The notes under the pieces are model-generated. The model made no database searches. It was not told the origin of the DNA and saw only the letters and a program-made list of their open reading frames with translations. DNA of 15,464 bases, from contig CARMXJ010000032.1 of the NCBI GenBank assembly GCA_949025205.1, positions 1-15,464 on the forward strand. Reading direction: 5' to 3'. The DNA comes from an uncultured Bacilli bacterium (GTDB taxonomy: Bacteria > Bacillota_I > Bacilli_A > RF39 > UBA660). Shown here piece by piece: positions 1 to 6,825 of this stretch. The translations under genes and the position numbers were made by a program. Numbering within the stretch: position 1 is the first letter of the stretch; every line of letters starts with the position of its first letter.

Positions 1-1093
1 TACTCGCTGCATCTTTATATCCTGTTTCAAACTTTCCTACCCATAAACCATTTGTATCTAATGCTGTAAATGCTGGGTGAGTTAAATACTTCCCTACTTT
101 GTCACCTTGACTTACAATTTCTTCTCTACTTTCAAAAAGGACTTCTATTTCTTGTATTCGATTGTTATCAATACTTGTTAATCCAGTGTAGTTTCCTGTA
201 TTCCATATTCTATATTTATATCTTGGTATCCATACAAAATAACTTTCTATATTTTCCTCAGGTATTATTTCTCCATCATTATATTGAATAGTCTTGTCTT
301 CAAGTATAATTGCATTCGCCCAAATTTTCTTTTCATAATTGTACCACTCACTTGATTTATTTGCTTTTGCTACCGTTCCATTCTCATCAATTGTTACGGG
401 AATCAAATTGTCTTTAAGAATTGGATCGGCTCCATTAAGTATTGCCTCGGTATATATTATTTCATTGTTACTTGCTTCAAATCCTATAGTTACTGTAAAC
501 GACTTTCCTTGTTCTTCATCTTGGCTTGCTTTTTCATCATTCTCATATTCTATCAATAAAAAATATGTTGTGTCACTATTAGATGATACGGTTATATCTT
601 TTTTCACTTTTTGTGTTCCTGTAAATCTTCCACTTAAAATAGCGTTTCCTAACTTAGTTGTATCACATTTCATAGCATCGTAATATTGTTGATTGGTAAT
701 AACTGGCCTAGAATGACTACATATTTCATTTAGATTAGGAACAGTACTTGTATCAACTGCATATAAATTATATTTTACATGATTTCCAAAACTTTCTACA
801 CTTGGTGATAAAGTTATACTGGCTGCAATTGGTTGCGCATTTTTTTCTCCGTTTCCTACAACACGTATAGGTTTTACTACCTTATATCCTGGAAGTACAT
901 TTTCTCCAGTTATTAAATCTCCTAAATCCATTATAGCGTTTGCATATGATACAGTTTGTACTACGGTCGTTTTATTTTCTTTACTTTCTATTTTTACAGT
1001 TGCCGTATAATATGCAAATGTTACTCCTATTAATCCTAAAAGCATTACTGCTACTCCTATGATCATTAACATTGCCTTGTTTTTTTTCTCCAT
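1..1093 (-). CDS. Partial surface-anchored or secreted protein, SipW/TasA-like N-terminus, VWIPRYKY module
   Basis: The frame is open from an ATG at 1093 to the window edge (364 codons, C-terminus missing). The ATG follows a GGTGAT ribosome binding site with a 5-nt spacer. Residues 1-7 are charged (MEKKNKA), 8-27 form a hydrophobic segment, and GVTFAYYTAT (23-32) resembles the signal peptides of SipW-dependent camelysin/TasA-type proteins. Residues about 65-110 (VLPGYKVVKPIRVVGNG onward) look like a beta-sandwich repeat of the kind that follows such signals. Later come WYNYEKKIWANA (250-261), SYFVWIPRYKYRIWN (284-298) and HPAF...GLWVGKFETG (339-358), a module I recall from many uncharacterised Firmicutes surface or phage-related proteins. 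It has its own promoter and is separated from the ribosomal operon by a terminator. Function is not known; export is inferred from the N-terminus only. Confidence 0.8.
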   Translation of the reverse strand, partial: MEKKNKAMLMIIGVAVMLLGLIGVTFAYYTATVKIESKENKTTVVQTVSYANAIMDLGDLITGENVLPGYKVVKPIRVVGNGEKNAQPIAASITLSPSVESFGNHVKYNLYAVDTSTVPNLNEICSHSRPVITNQQYYDAMKCDTTKLGNAILSGRFTGTQKVKKDITVSSNSDTTYFLLIEYENDEKASQDEEQGKSFTVTIGFEASNNEIIYTEAILNGADPILKDNLIPVTIDENGTVAKANKSSEWYNYEKKIWANAIILEDKTIQYNDGEIIPEENIESYFVWIPRYKYRIWNTGNYTGLTSIDNNRIQEIEVLFESREEIVSQGDKVGKYLTHPAFTALDTNGLWVGKFETGYKDAAS

Positions 1094-1098
1094 TTTTT

Positions 1099-1104
1099 AT
1101 CACC
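1099..1104 (-). promoter_or_regulatory. Ribosome binding site of the surface-protein gene
   Basis: GGTGAT lies 5 nt before the ATG at 1093. It is weaker than the AGGAGG sites of the ribosomal operon but has the right spacing and supports this start. Confidence 0.55.
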
Positions 1105-1134
1105 ATTATTATTTGTTATTGTTACTATATACAC

Positions 1135-1163
1135 ATTATATACTATTTACCCTTGTTTTTAAA
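1135..1163 (-). promoter_or_regulatory. Predicted sigma-A-type promoter for the surface-protein gene
   Basis: On the minus strand a perfect -10 TATAAT (1135-1140) is preceded, after a 17-bp spacer, by TTTAAA (1158-1163), which matches 4 of 6 bases of the TTGACA -35 consensus. It sits between the rplQ terminator and the ATG at 1093 and implies a 5' UTR of about 35 nt. AT-rich DNA gives chance matches, but the perfect -10 and spacing make this the best candidate. Confidence 0.6.
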
Positions 1164-1179
1164 TACCTTTATTTTTAAC

Positions 1180-1210
1180 AAAAAAAAATTAGTCTATTTC
1201 TAAACTAATT
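1180..1210 (-). terminator. Intrinsic terminator of the ribosomal operon, overlapping the rplQ stop codon
   Basis: On the minus strand, positions 1210-1187 form a 10-bp stem (outer arms AATTAGT / ACTAATT, then one U-G and two A-U pairs) closed by a GAAA tetraloop. The 3' arm leads directly into a run of nine T (1188-1180). The 5' arm contains the last rplQ codons and its TAG stop (1202-1200). The stem is AU-rich, but geometry and T-run are typical of Rho-independent terminators. Confidence 0.85.
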
Positions 1211-1541
1211 CTATACGAACTTCTAAAGCATCGTCGCCGATTCTTTCTTTTAATTTAATAATTCTTGTATAACCACCATTACGTGATTCATAACGACTCG
1301 CAAGTTCATTGAATACTTTATCTACACATTCTTTGTTGTTATAAACAAATGCTAGTGCTTTTCTACGAGATACTAAAGTACCACGTTTTCCATAAGTAAT
1401 CATTTTATCCACAAACTTACGAACTTCTTTGGCTTTTGCTTCGGTAGTGGTAATTCCTTCGTTCATAATTACATCTACTGTAAGACTAGCAAAAACGCTA
1501 TGTCTTTGTCTTGTTTCTCTTCCAATTTTTCTATATGCCAT
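1200..1541 (-). CDS. rplQ: 50S ribosomal protein L17
   Basis: Protein of 113 residues, close to the family length of about 115-120. It opens with MAYRKIGRETRQRHSVFASL, the conserved L17 start with the RxxxxRxA/S-type rRNA-contacting segment, continues with an EGITTTEAKAKEVRKFVDKMIT block (28-49), and ends in the conserved GGYTRIIKL...RIGDDALEVRIELV region. L17 binds 23S rRNA on the solvent side of the large subunit. It is the last gene of the operon, 11 nt after rpoA, as in the alpha operon of most bacteria. The start follows AGGAGGTAAATC and the rpoA stop TAA touches that site. The TAG stop lies inside the terminator hairpin. Confidence 0.97.
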   Translation of the reverse strand: MAYRKIGRETRQRHSVFASLTVDVIMNEGITTTEAKAKEVRKFVDKMITYGKRGTLVSRRKALAFVYNNKECVDKVFNELASRYESRNGGYTRIIKLKERIGDDALEVRIELV

Positions 1542-1553
1542 GATTTACCTCCT
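1532..1553. repeat. 22-bp direct repeat, copy at the rpoA-rplQ junction
   Basis: This stretch is identical over 22 bp to 2894-2915. Each copy contains the AGGAGG site, the spacer TAAATC and the start codons ATG GCA TAT of rplQ or rpsK. The identity ends at 1531/2893 and 1554/2916. Confidence 0.8.
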
Positions 1554-2497
1554 TAATCGCGGAACTTAAGTCCCATTTCAACCACTTTATCAAGAACTTC
1601 TTTAAGTGATTTTTTACCTAAGTTACGTATTTTTGTAACTTCCACTTCTCTTTTTGAAATTAAATCTTGAACGGTATGAATACCAGCTCTTTTTAAACAG
1701 TTATATGCTCTTACAGAAAATTCTATTTCTTCAATAGGAGTTTCTAAAGTTTTTGTTATTGTATCTACTTTCTTTTCTGCCATTAATCCAGAAATATCAC
1801 TAATTGCATTTAAGTCTGCTACAATGTTAAAGTGTTCAATTAATATCTTTGCAGATAGTGCCATAGCCTCTTCTGGTGTAATGCTTCCATTGGTTGTTAC
1901 ACGCATAATAAGCTTATCATAATTTTCACTATGTCCAACACGAGCACTTTCTGTTTCGTAAGCTACTTTTTCAACTGGTGAATATAAAGAGTCAATAGCG
2001 ATAACTCCAGCTTTCTTGATATCAAGAAGTGCTTGATTTTCTTTTGAATCTACATATCCTTTGCCATTGGATACTGTCATTTCCATCTCGATTTTTCCAC
2101 CTTCTACAAGGTTGCAAATCACAAGGTCTTTGTTTATCACTTCTAAATCAGCATCGCATTCAATGTCACCAGCAAGTACTGGTCCTGGTGTAGATTTAGA
2201 TAAGTGAATCACTTTATTTTCTTCTGTATGGTTTTTAAGTACAACGCTTTTTAAGTTAAGAATTATACTTGTTACATCTTCATAAACACCTTCTATTTTT
2301 TGGAATTCATGAAGTACACCTTCTATTTTGACACTTGTAATGGCACATCCAGGTAAGCTTGATAACATTACTCTTCTTAGTGCATTTCCAATAGTTGTAC
2401 CAAATCCTCTTTCTAAAGGTTCTAGTACAAATTCTCCATAATGAGAATCGGTTGCATATTCTGTTATTTTGTATTCTGGCTTTTCAAATTTAATCAT
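1553..2497 (-). CDS. rpoA: DNA-directed RNA polymerase alpha subunit
   Basis: Protein of 314 residues, the usual length. The N-terminal dimerisation and assembly domain (about 1-230) carries the signature LEPLERGFGTTIGNALRRV (26-44) and the GVxED/V-type block around residues 69-73. An acidic linker (about 236-258) leads to the C-terminal domain, with FSVRAYNCLKRAGI (260-273), whose Arg263 corresponds to the UP-element and CRP-contacting arginine of E. coli alpha, and a helix-hairpin-helix segment (KIRNLGKKSLKEV, 289-301). Alpha nucleates core polymerase assembly. The gene lies 22 nt after rpsK, the widest spacing in the operon, and has an AAGGAAG ribosome binding site. The rpsK-rpoA-rplQ order is that of the alpha operon; rpsD (S4) is not in this cluster. 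Confidence 0.98.
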   Translation of the reverse strand: MIKFEKPEYKITEYATDSHYGEFVLEPLERGFGTTIGNALRRVMLSSLPGCAITSVKIEGVLHEFQKIEGVYEDVTSIILNLKSVVLKNHTEENKVIHLSKSTPGPVLAGDIECDADLEVINKDLVICNLVEGGKIEMEMTVSNGKGYVDSKENQALLDIKKAGVIAIDSLYSPVEKVAYETESARVGHSENYDKLIMRVTTNGSITPEEAMALSAKILIEHFNIVADLNAISDISGLMAEKKVDTITKTLETPIEEIEFSVRAYNCLKRAGIHTVQDLISKREVEVTKIRNLGKKSLKEVLDKVVEMGLKFRD

Positions 2498-2519
2498 ATC
2501 TAATTCTTCCTTTCATTCA

Positions 2520-2903
2520 TTAATTTCTAGGACGTTTTGGTGGACGACAACCATTATGAGGTACTGGAGTACTATCCGAAATACTTCTAACTTCTAGTCC
2601 AACCGCTTGTAATGAACGAATGGCAGTTTCTCTACCAGAACCTAATCCCTTAACATCGACATCGACAATTTTAACTCCAGCATCTTTTGCTACTTTACCA
2701 GCAGCTTCTGCAGCTACTCCTGCAGCATAAGGAGTTTTCTTTTTACTTCCTTTATATCCAATCGTACCAGAAGATGCCCAAGTTATTACATTTCCTTCTT
2801 GGTCTGTAAATGTTACGATTGTATTGTTGTAAGTGGAATGTATATGAACAACGGCTTCTGGAATATTTTTCTTAACTTTTCTTTTTCTTCTGTTATATGC
2901 CAT
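2520..2903 (-). CDS. rpsK: 30S ribosomal protein S11
   Basis: Protein of 127 residues, family-typical. Recognised by STYNNTIVTFTDQEGNVITW (23-42), ASSGTIGYKGSKKKTPYAAG (43-62), VDVKGLGSGRETAIRSLQ (83-100) and the basic C-terminus GCRPPKRPRN. S11 sits in the platform of the small subunit near the mRNA exit and binds 16S rRNA with S18 and S6. It lies 10 nt after rpsM; the rpsM stop TAG is the first part of the TAGGAGG that forms its ribosome binding site. The first codons and leader are identical to those of rplQ. Confidence 0.98.
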   Translation of the reverse strand: MAYNRRKRKVKKNIPEAVVHIHSTYNNTIVTFTDQEGNVITWASSGTIGYKGSKKKTPYAAGVAAEAAGKVAKDAGVKIVDVDVKGLGSGRETAIRSLQAVGLEVRSISDSTPVPHNGCRPPKRPRN

Positions 2904-2915
2904 GATTTACCTCCT
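2894..2915. repeat. 22-bp direct repeat, copy at the rpsM-rpsK junction
   Basis: Second copy of the exact repeat at 1532-1553, spanning the ribosome binding site and first codons of rpsK. The two copies bracket rpsK plus rpoA, so homologous exchange between them would delete both essential genes. Confidence 0.8.
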
Positions 2916-3288
2916 ATTTACCTACTTTTTTCTTATTTGCTACTACTTTACCTTTACCCTTACGAGTACGAGCATTTCTACTTGTTCTTTGTCCACGAAC
3001 AGGAAGTCCTTTTTTATGTCTTACTCCTTGGTAGCAATTAATTTCCATTTTATTTTTGATAGACATTTGTGTCTCACGACGTAAATCACCTTCTACTTCG
3101 TATTTATCAATTTCTTTACGTAGTTTAGAGATTTCATCATCGCTTAAGTCTTTGATTTTTTTTGTAGGTTCTACTTTCGCATCGTTACAAATTGTAAGTG
3201 CTAAGCTTCTACCAATACCATAAATAGCGGTAAGTCCAATACATACGTGCTTTTCATTTGGTAATTCAATATTTTTTATTCTTGCCAT
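2914..3288 (-). CDS. rpsM: 30S ribosomal protein S13
   Basis: Protein of 124 residues, typical length. MARIKNIELPNEKHVCIGLT and AIYGIGRSLA (21-30) form the helix-two-turn-helix start, a coiled helical part follows (about 45-80), and the tail carries GVRHKKGLPVRGQRT and a basic RNARTRKGKGK end. S13 lies in the head of the 30S subunit, contacts the P-site tRNA with its C-terminal tail and forms intersubunit bridges. The start follows AGGAGG, which is continuous with the rpmJ stop (TAGGAGG). The usual first residues MARIAG are here MARIKN, a mild change. Confidence 0.98.
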   Translation of the reverse strand: MARIKNIELPNEKHVCIGLTAIYGIGRSLALTICNDAKVEPTKKIKDLSDDEISKLRKEIDKYEVEGDLRRETQMSIKNKMEINCYQGVRHKKGLPVRGQRTSRNARTRKGKGKVVANKKKVGK

Positions 3289-3297
3289 ATAATCCTC

Positions 3298-3414
3298 CTA
3301 CTTCCCTTGGGTTTGTTTGTGTTTTGGATTTTCACAAATAACCATTAATTTTCCTTTTCTTCTTATTTTTTTACATTTATTGCATATTGGTTTTACTGAT
3401 GGTCTTTTTTTCAT
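3298..3414 (-). CDS. rpmJ: 50S ribosomal protein L36, zinc-binding type
   Basis: A 38-residue protein reading MKKRPSVKPICNKCKKIRRK and then GKLMVICENPKHKQTQGK. The four zinc ligands of the C+ type are intact: Cys11, Cys14, Cys27 and His32. The length equals the family standard of 37-38. L36 stabilises 23S rRNA near the L7/L12 stalk base. It is 15 nt after infA, has a GGAGG ribosome binding site 9 nt before the ATG, and is directly followed by rpsM, the normal infA-rpmJ-rpsM order. In many bacteria a second, zinc-free L36 exists elsewhere; that cannot be judged here. Confidence 0.96.
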   Translation of the reverse strand: MKKRPSVKPICNKCKKIRRKGKLMVICENPKHKQTQGK

Positions 3415-3429
3415 AATTTTTTACCTCCA

Positions 3430-3711
3430 TTATCTTTTGTTCCATGTTATGCGCCCACGTGTTAAGTCGTAAGGCGAAAGTTCTATTGTTACTGTATCAC
3501 CTGGTAGAATACGTATCATATTCACACGCATTTTACCAGAAACGTAGGCTTCTACAGTATGACCATTGGAAAGTTCTACGATGTAATCTCCGCCTTTTAG
3601 AACATCAATTACTTTCCCTTCTACTTCAATTTTATCCGACTTCGGTTGTGAAGTATTTTTCAATCCAGAAGTTTTACTTCCTTTTTTGTTTTGCATATTT
3701 TTTTTCGCCAT
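3430..3711 (-). CDS. infA: Translation initiation factor IF-1 with N-terminal extension
   Basis: IF-1 binds the 30S A site during initiation. The OB-fold core runs from about residue 26 to 93: DKIEVEGKVIDVL, ELSNGHTVEAYVSGKMR and IRILPGDTVTIELSPYDLTRGRITW, all family hallmarks. The whole protein has 93 residues against the usual 71-73. The surplus is a Lys/Ser/Asn-rich segment (MAKKNMQNKKGSKTSGLKN, 1-19, continuing to about 25) placed between the canonical MAK start and the core. The start is supported by AGGAG seven nt upstream, inside the end of map, and no ribosome binding site precedes a start closer to the core. Gene gap to map is 2 nt, suggesting coupled translation. Confidence 0.96.
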   Translation of the reverse strand: MAKKNMQNKKGSKTSGLKNTSQPKSDKIEVEGKVIDVLKGGDYIVELSNGHTVEAYVSGKMRVNMIRILPGDTVTIELSPYDLTRGRITWNKR

Positions 3712-3713
3712 AT

Positions 3714-4463
3714 TTATTCTCCTGTTAAAATTTCATACCCATCTTTCGTGACTAACACTGTATTTTCATAGTGTGCCGATGGGCTTTCATCTTCCGTTAC
3801 GATTGTCCAATCGTCTTGGTCAGTCATACACACTTCTTTTTTTCCTAAATTTAGCATCGGTTCAATAGCAAGGGTCATTCCTTCTTTTAAAGTGAAACCT
3901 GTGCCACTTTTTCCGTAATTTGGAACATCTGGTTCTTCATGTATACTTGTTCCAACGCCATGTCCTACTAATTCTTCTACTACACTTAAGCCATGATGAT
4001 GCGCAAATTCTTCAATGGCATGACTTATGTCTCCTATTTTAGCACCAGCACGGACTTTTGTTAAGCCTTCATAAAAAGCAAGACGCGTATTTTCTACTAA
4101 GTTTCTCACTTCTTCACTGACATCCCCTACTATATAGGTTCTGGCTGCATCGGAGTGATATCCTTTGTACCCAACGCAGAAATCAATGGATACGATATCT
4201 CCATTTTTTATTTTTCGTTTGCCAGGAATGCCATGGACAACTTCATCGTTAATGGATACGCAAATGCTTTTGGGATAATCCTCGTATCCTAAGCAACTTG
4301 GTATACAATCATTTTTGATGATGAAGTCATGCGCTATTTTGTCTAGCTCTCCTGTTGTGATGCCAGGCTTTATGTGTTTTTTTAGTTCTTCATGTGTTAA
4401 AAAGTTGATATGTCCAGCATGTCGCATTAATTCTATTTCACGATTGCTTTTAATACTAATCAT
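3714..4463 (-). CDS. map: Methionine aminopeptidase, type I
   Basis: Removes the initiator methionine from nascent proteins. With the ATG at 4463 it has 249 residues, the normal size for the type Ia enzyme. The five metal ligands are present: Asp94 (SIDF), Asp105 (YHSDAA), His168 (GHGVG), Glu201 (AIEPM) and Glu233 (HYENT). The substrate-contacting His77 (VVHGIP) and His175 (SIHEEP) are also there. A GTG at 4472 in the same frame would add MKK, but the ATG gives the familiar MISIKS-type start and is spaced correctly from the GGTGA in the end of adk. It overlaps adk by 8 nt (ATGATTAG), a classic coupling arrangement. Map, Adk and SecY genes commonly sit here in Bacilli. Confidence 0.97.
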   Translation of the reverse strand: MISIKSNREIELMRHAGHINFLTHEELKKHIKPGITTGELDKIAHDFIIKNDCIPSCLGYEDYPKSICVSINDEVVHGIPGKRKIKNGDIVSIDFCVGYKGYHSDAARTYIVGDVSEEVRNLVENTRLAFYEGLTKVRAGAKIGDISHAIEEFAHHHGLSVVEELVGHGVGTSIHEEPDVPNYGKSGTGFTLKEGMTLAIEPMLNLGKKEVCMTDQDDWTIVTEDESPSAHYENTVLVTKDGYEILTGE

Positions 4464-5118
4464 TTTTTTCACCTTTTAAAATGAAAGTGATTTCTTTTAT
4501 CATTTCTTCTTGTGGTTTACTTGCATCTACTTTTTTTAATCTTCCCTTATTTTCATAAAAGTGGATAAGTGGAGAAGTAACCTGCAAATACGTCTCATAA
4601 CGATTGCGGAAAGTTTCTAATGCATCATCTGGTCTTTCGATTAATAACGCATTACATTTATCACAAGTATTTTCTACTTTCGGTTTAAAACCTTCAAAAT
4701 AAATATTATAACTTGCTTTACATTTGTCACAGACTCTTCTACCTACTGCTCTTTTTTCTAATAAGTGTTCATCCATTTCCATGTTAATAACTACGTAGTT
4801 ATCCACACCTAATTCTAAAAATAATTGTTCTAGAAATTTAGCTTGTTCTAAGTTTCTGGGTATTCCATCTAATATAAATGGTTTTTCTTTTATTTTTAAA
4901 AGCTCTTCTTTAAAAAGCGGTAAGATAATGTCATCTCCAATAAATTGTCCCTCTTTCATAAGAGTTGCAATATGATGGCCCATTTCTGTGTCTTCTTTCG
5001 AAACATTTCTTAATATATCTCCAGTAGAAATATGTTCATAAGAGAAATTGTTTACTAAATAGTCACTGATAGTTCCCTTGCCAGCGGCAGGAGGAGCAAT
5101 AAAGATAACACTAACCAC
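4456..5118 (-). CDS. adk: Adenylate kinase, zinc-LID type, atypical P-loop
   Basis: Converts ATP + AMP to 2 ADP. It has 220 residues, as expected for the long-LID form. The P-loop reads APPAAGKGT (8-16) where the family has G-x-P-G-x-G-K-G-T, so the first Walker A glycine and the fourth-position glycine are both alanine; Lys14 and Thr16 remain. The AMP site is intact (STGDILR 31-37, LDGIPRN 83-89), as are Arg128, Arg162 and Arg173 regions. The LID has Cys130, Cys133, Cys152 and Cys155, the Gram-positive structural zinc site. The only reasonable start is GTG at 5118, overlapping the secY stop by 1 nt (TAGTG); AGGAG lies 12 nt upstream, a rather long spacing that fits reinitiation after secY. 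Confidence 0.96.
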   Translation of the reverse strand: MVSVIFIAPPAAGKGTISDYLVNNFSYEHISTGDILRNVSKEDTEMGHHIATLMKEGQFIGDDIILPLFKEELLKIKEKPFILDGIPRNLEQAKFLEQLFLELGVDNYVVINMEMDEHLLEKRAVGRRVCDKCKASYNIYFEGFKPKVENTCDKCNALLIERPDDALETFRNRYETYLQVTSPLIHFYENKGRLKKVDASKPQEEMIKEITFILKGEKND

Positions 5119-6380
5119 TATCTTCTTTGTCTCCTTTTTTTGTAACTTCTTGTTACAAGTCCACTTTCCATTTGCTTATATGTTTCAATAGCAACACCAA
5201 CAACGATTAGGATTCCTGTTCCTCCGATGGTTACAGAACTTGGTAAACTTGAAATGTTTGCCATTAGTATAGGAAGTCCTGATAAGATTACTAAGAAAAT
5301 AGAACCTACTACCGTTAATTTTCCAAGAGATGATGAAATGTATTTCGAAGTATCAGCACCAGGTCTTACGCCTGGAATATATCCTCCACGTTTGTTTAAG
5401 TCTTTACTCATCTCTTCTGGATTCATCATCATAAATGTATACACATATCCAAAGAATAGAATTAATACTACATATAATATAAATCCAGTTGGAGTTGTAT
5501 ATATAATGTATTTATTAATGAAGTTAATCGCTGCTTCATTCTTGATAAGTCCTGCGATTGTTGATGGAATTGTTAATACAATGGACGCAAATATAACAGG
5601 AATAACTCCAGCACTATTAATCTTAATAGGTAGGAAGGAAGATTGTGCCCCATACGCACTCGTTGTATGGTTTGCATATTGAATCGGAATTCTTCTTTCT
5701 GCAAGTGTGACCCAAATAATTCCTACAAGCACTAACAAATAGATAATTAAGAATAGGATAAATAAACCAATTCCTAATGCTAAATTGTATGCTCCAGCTG
5801 TAATAAATGCATTAAATGCTCCTGTAAATATACCTGGCATACTTTGAATGATTCCGGCCATTATTAGTAAGGATGAACCATTTCCAATTCCTTTCATGGT
5901 AATTTGGTCTCCTAACCATAGAAGGAATGATGTACCCGCTGTCATGACTAAGGATGTTTTAAGCATTACCATAACATCGTTTGTATTTAAATAAAATATC
6001 GAAATGACATAAGCTTGTACAAAAGCAAATATAACGGCTAAATAACGATTAATTTTATTTATCTTTTGTCTTCCTACATAGCCTTGTTCTTTTAATTCTT
6101 TAAAGTAAGGAATGATGTCCATTTGTAAAAGTTGGGTAATAATCGATGCTGTAATATAAGGACTAACTCCTAATGCAAATATAGAAAAACTTCTAAGTCC
6201 TCCACCACTCATTAAGTTGAAGATTTCTAAAAATCCTAGTTCTTCATAAAGAACACTTGCCCATGGAATCGTAATTCCTGTTCCTAGACAAAATATTCCT
6301 AAAGCAAAAAGGGTGAAGTAAATTCTTTTTCGTAAGTCTTTGTTTTCGTGAGCAAATAGCTTTGCTAAAAGACTCTTCAT
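5118..6380 (-). CDS. secY: Preprotein translocase subunit SecY
   Basis: Central channel of the Sec translocon in the cytoplasmic membrane; works with SecE, SecG and SecA. The 420 residues show about ten hydrophobic segments. Conserved blocks include ALGVSPYITASIITQLLQMD (69-88), the QGYVGRQKINKINRYLA loop, GIGNGSSLLIMAGI, ERRIPIQYA, FLPIKINSAGVIPVIFAS and LNKRGGYIPGVRPGADT. The basic cytoplasmic tail is SYKKRRQRR. There is no gap to rplO: TAG of rplO is followed at once by the ATG, and GAGGTGA inside the rplO end is the ribosome binding site. It is in its standard place between rplO and adk. Confidence 0.98.
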   Translation of the reverse strand: MKSLLAKLFAHENKDLRKRIYFTLFALGIFCLGTGITIPWASVLYEELGFLEIFNLMSGGGLRSFSIFALGVSPYITASIITQLLQMDIIPYFKELKEQGYVGRQKINKINRYLAVIFAFVQAYVISIFYLNTNDVMVMLKTSLVMTAGTSFLLWLGDQITMKGIGNGSSLLIMAGIIQSMPGIFTGAFNAFITAGAYNLALGIGLFILFLIIYLLVLVGIIWVTLAERRIPIQYANHTTSAYGAQSSFLPIKINSAGVIPVIFASIVLTIPSTIAGLIKNEAAINFINKYIIYTTPTGFILYVVLILFFGYVYTFMMMNPEEMSKDLNKRGGYIPGVRPGADTSKYISSSLGKLTVVGSIFLVILSGLPILMANISSLPSSVTIGGTGILIVVGVAIETYKQMESGLVTRSYKKRRQRR

Positions 6381-6824
6381 CTAAATCACCTCAGTTTTGC
6401 CACCAGCAGTTTCAATTGCAGCAATCGCCTTTGTAGAGAAACGATTTGCTTTTACTGTTAATTTTTTCTCTAAAGTACCACTTGCTAACACTTTGATACC
6501 GGAAAGTTGTTTTTTTACAATTCCTCTTTCTTTTAAGATTTCTGGTGTTACTACATCACCATCATTGAAAAATTTGTTTAAGTCGCTTAAGTTGATGCAA
6601 GCATATTTTGTTTCAAATTGTTTGTTGTTGAAACCTCTTTTTGGTAATCTTCTATATAAAGGAGATTGACCACCTTGGAACCAAGCAGAAATACTAGCAC
6701 CACTTCTTGATTTTTGTCCTTTTTGGCCATGGGTAGAAGTTTTTCCCATTCCAGAACCTGGACCGCGACCTACGCGTTTTTGCGATTTCATTTCTTTATT
6801 CTTAGGTAAGTTTTCTAATTTCAT
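6381..6824 (-). CDS. rplO: 50S ribosomal protein L15
   Basis: Protein of 147 residues from the ATG at 6824 (MKLENLPKNKEM); an upstream in-frame start at 6851 has no ribosome binding site and would lie inside rpsE, while GAGGAG is 7 nt before 6824. The Gly/Arg-rich N-terminal arm, RVGRGPGSGMGKTSTHGQKG, reaches into 23S rRNA as in the family, followed by FQGGQSPLYRRLPKRGFNN. L15 is a late-assembly protein near the central protuberance. It follows rpsE by 1 nt; the rpmD gene (L30) that usually sits between rpsE and rplO is missing. Confidence 0.97.
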   Translation of the reverse strand: MKLENLPKNKEMKSQKRVGRGPGSGMGKTSTHGQKGQKSRSGASISAWFQGGQSPLYRRLPKRGFNNKQFETKYACINLSDLNKFFNDGDVVTPEILKERGIVKKQLSGIKVLASGTLEKKLTVKANRFSTKAIAAIETAGGKTEVI

Positions 6825-6825
6825 A

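Noticed and set aside
339..683. Plus-strand open frames opposite the surface-protein gene and throughout the ribosomal operon
   Set aside because: They mirror well-supported minus-strand genes, lack ribosome binding sites and have hydrophobic, low-complexity products typical of antisense frames in AT-rich DNA.
4456..4472. Possible programmed frameshift joining adk and map at the A-run before ATGATTAG
   Set aside because: A -1 slip on the A-run leads straight to TGA, and map lies in the +1 frame with its own GGTGA site and ATG. Simple overlapping translation explains the junction.
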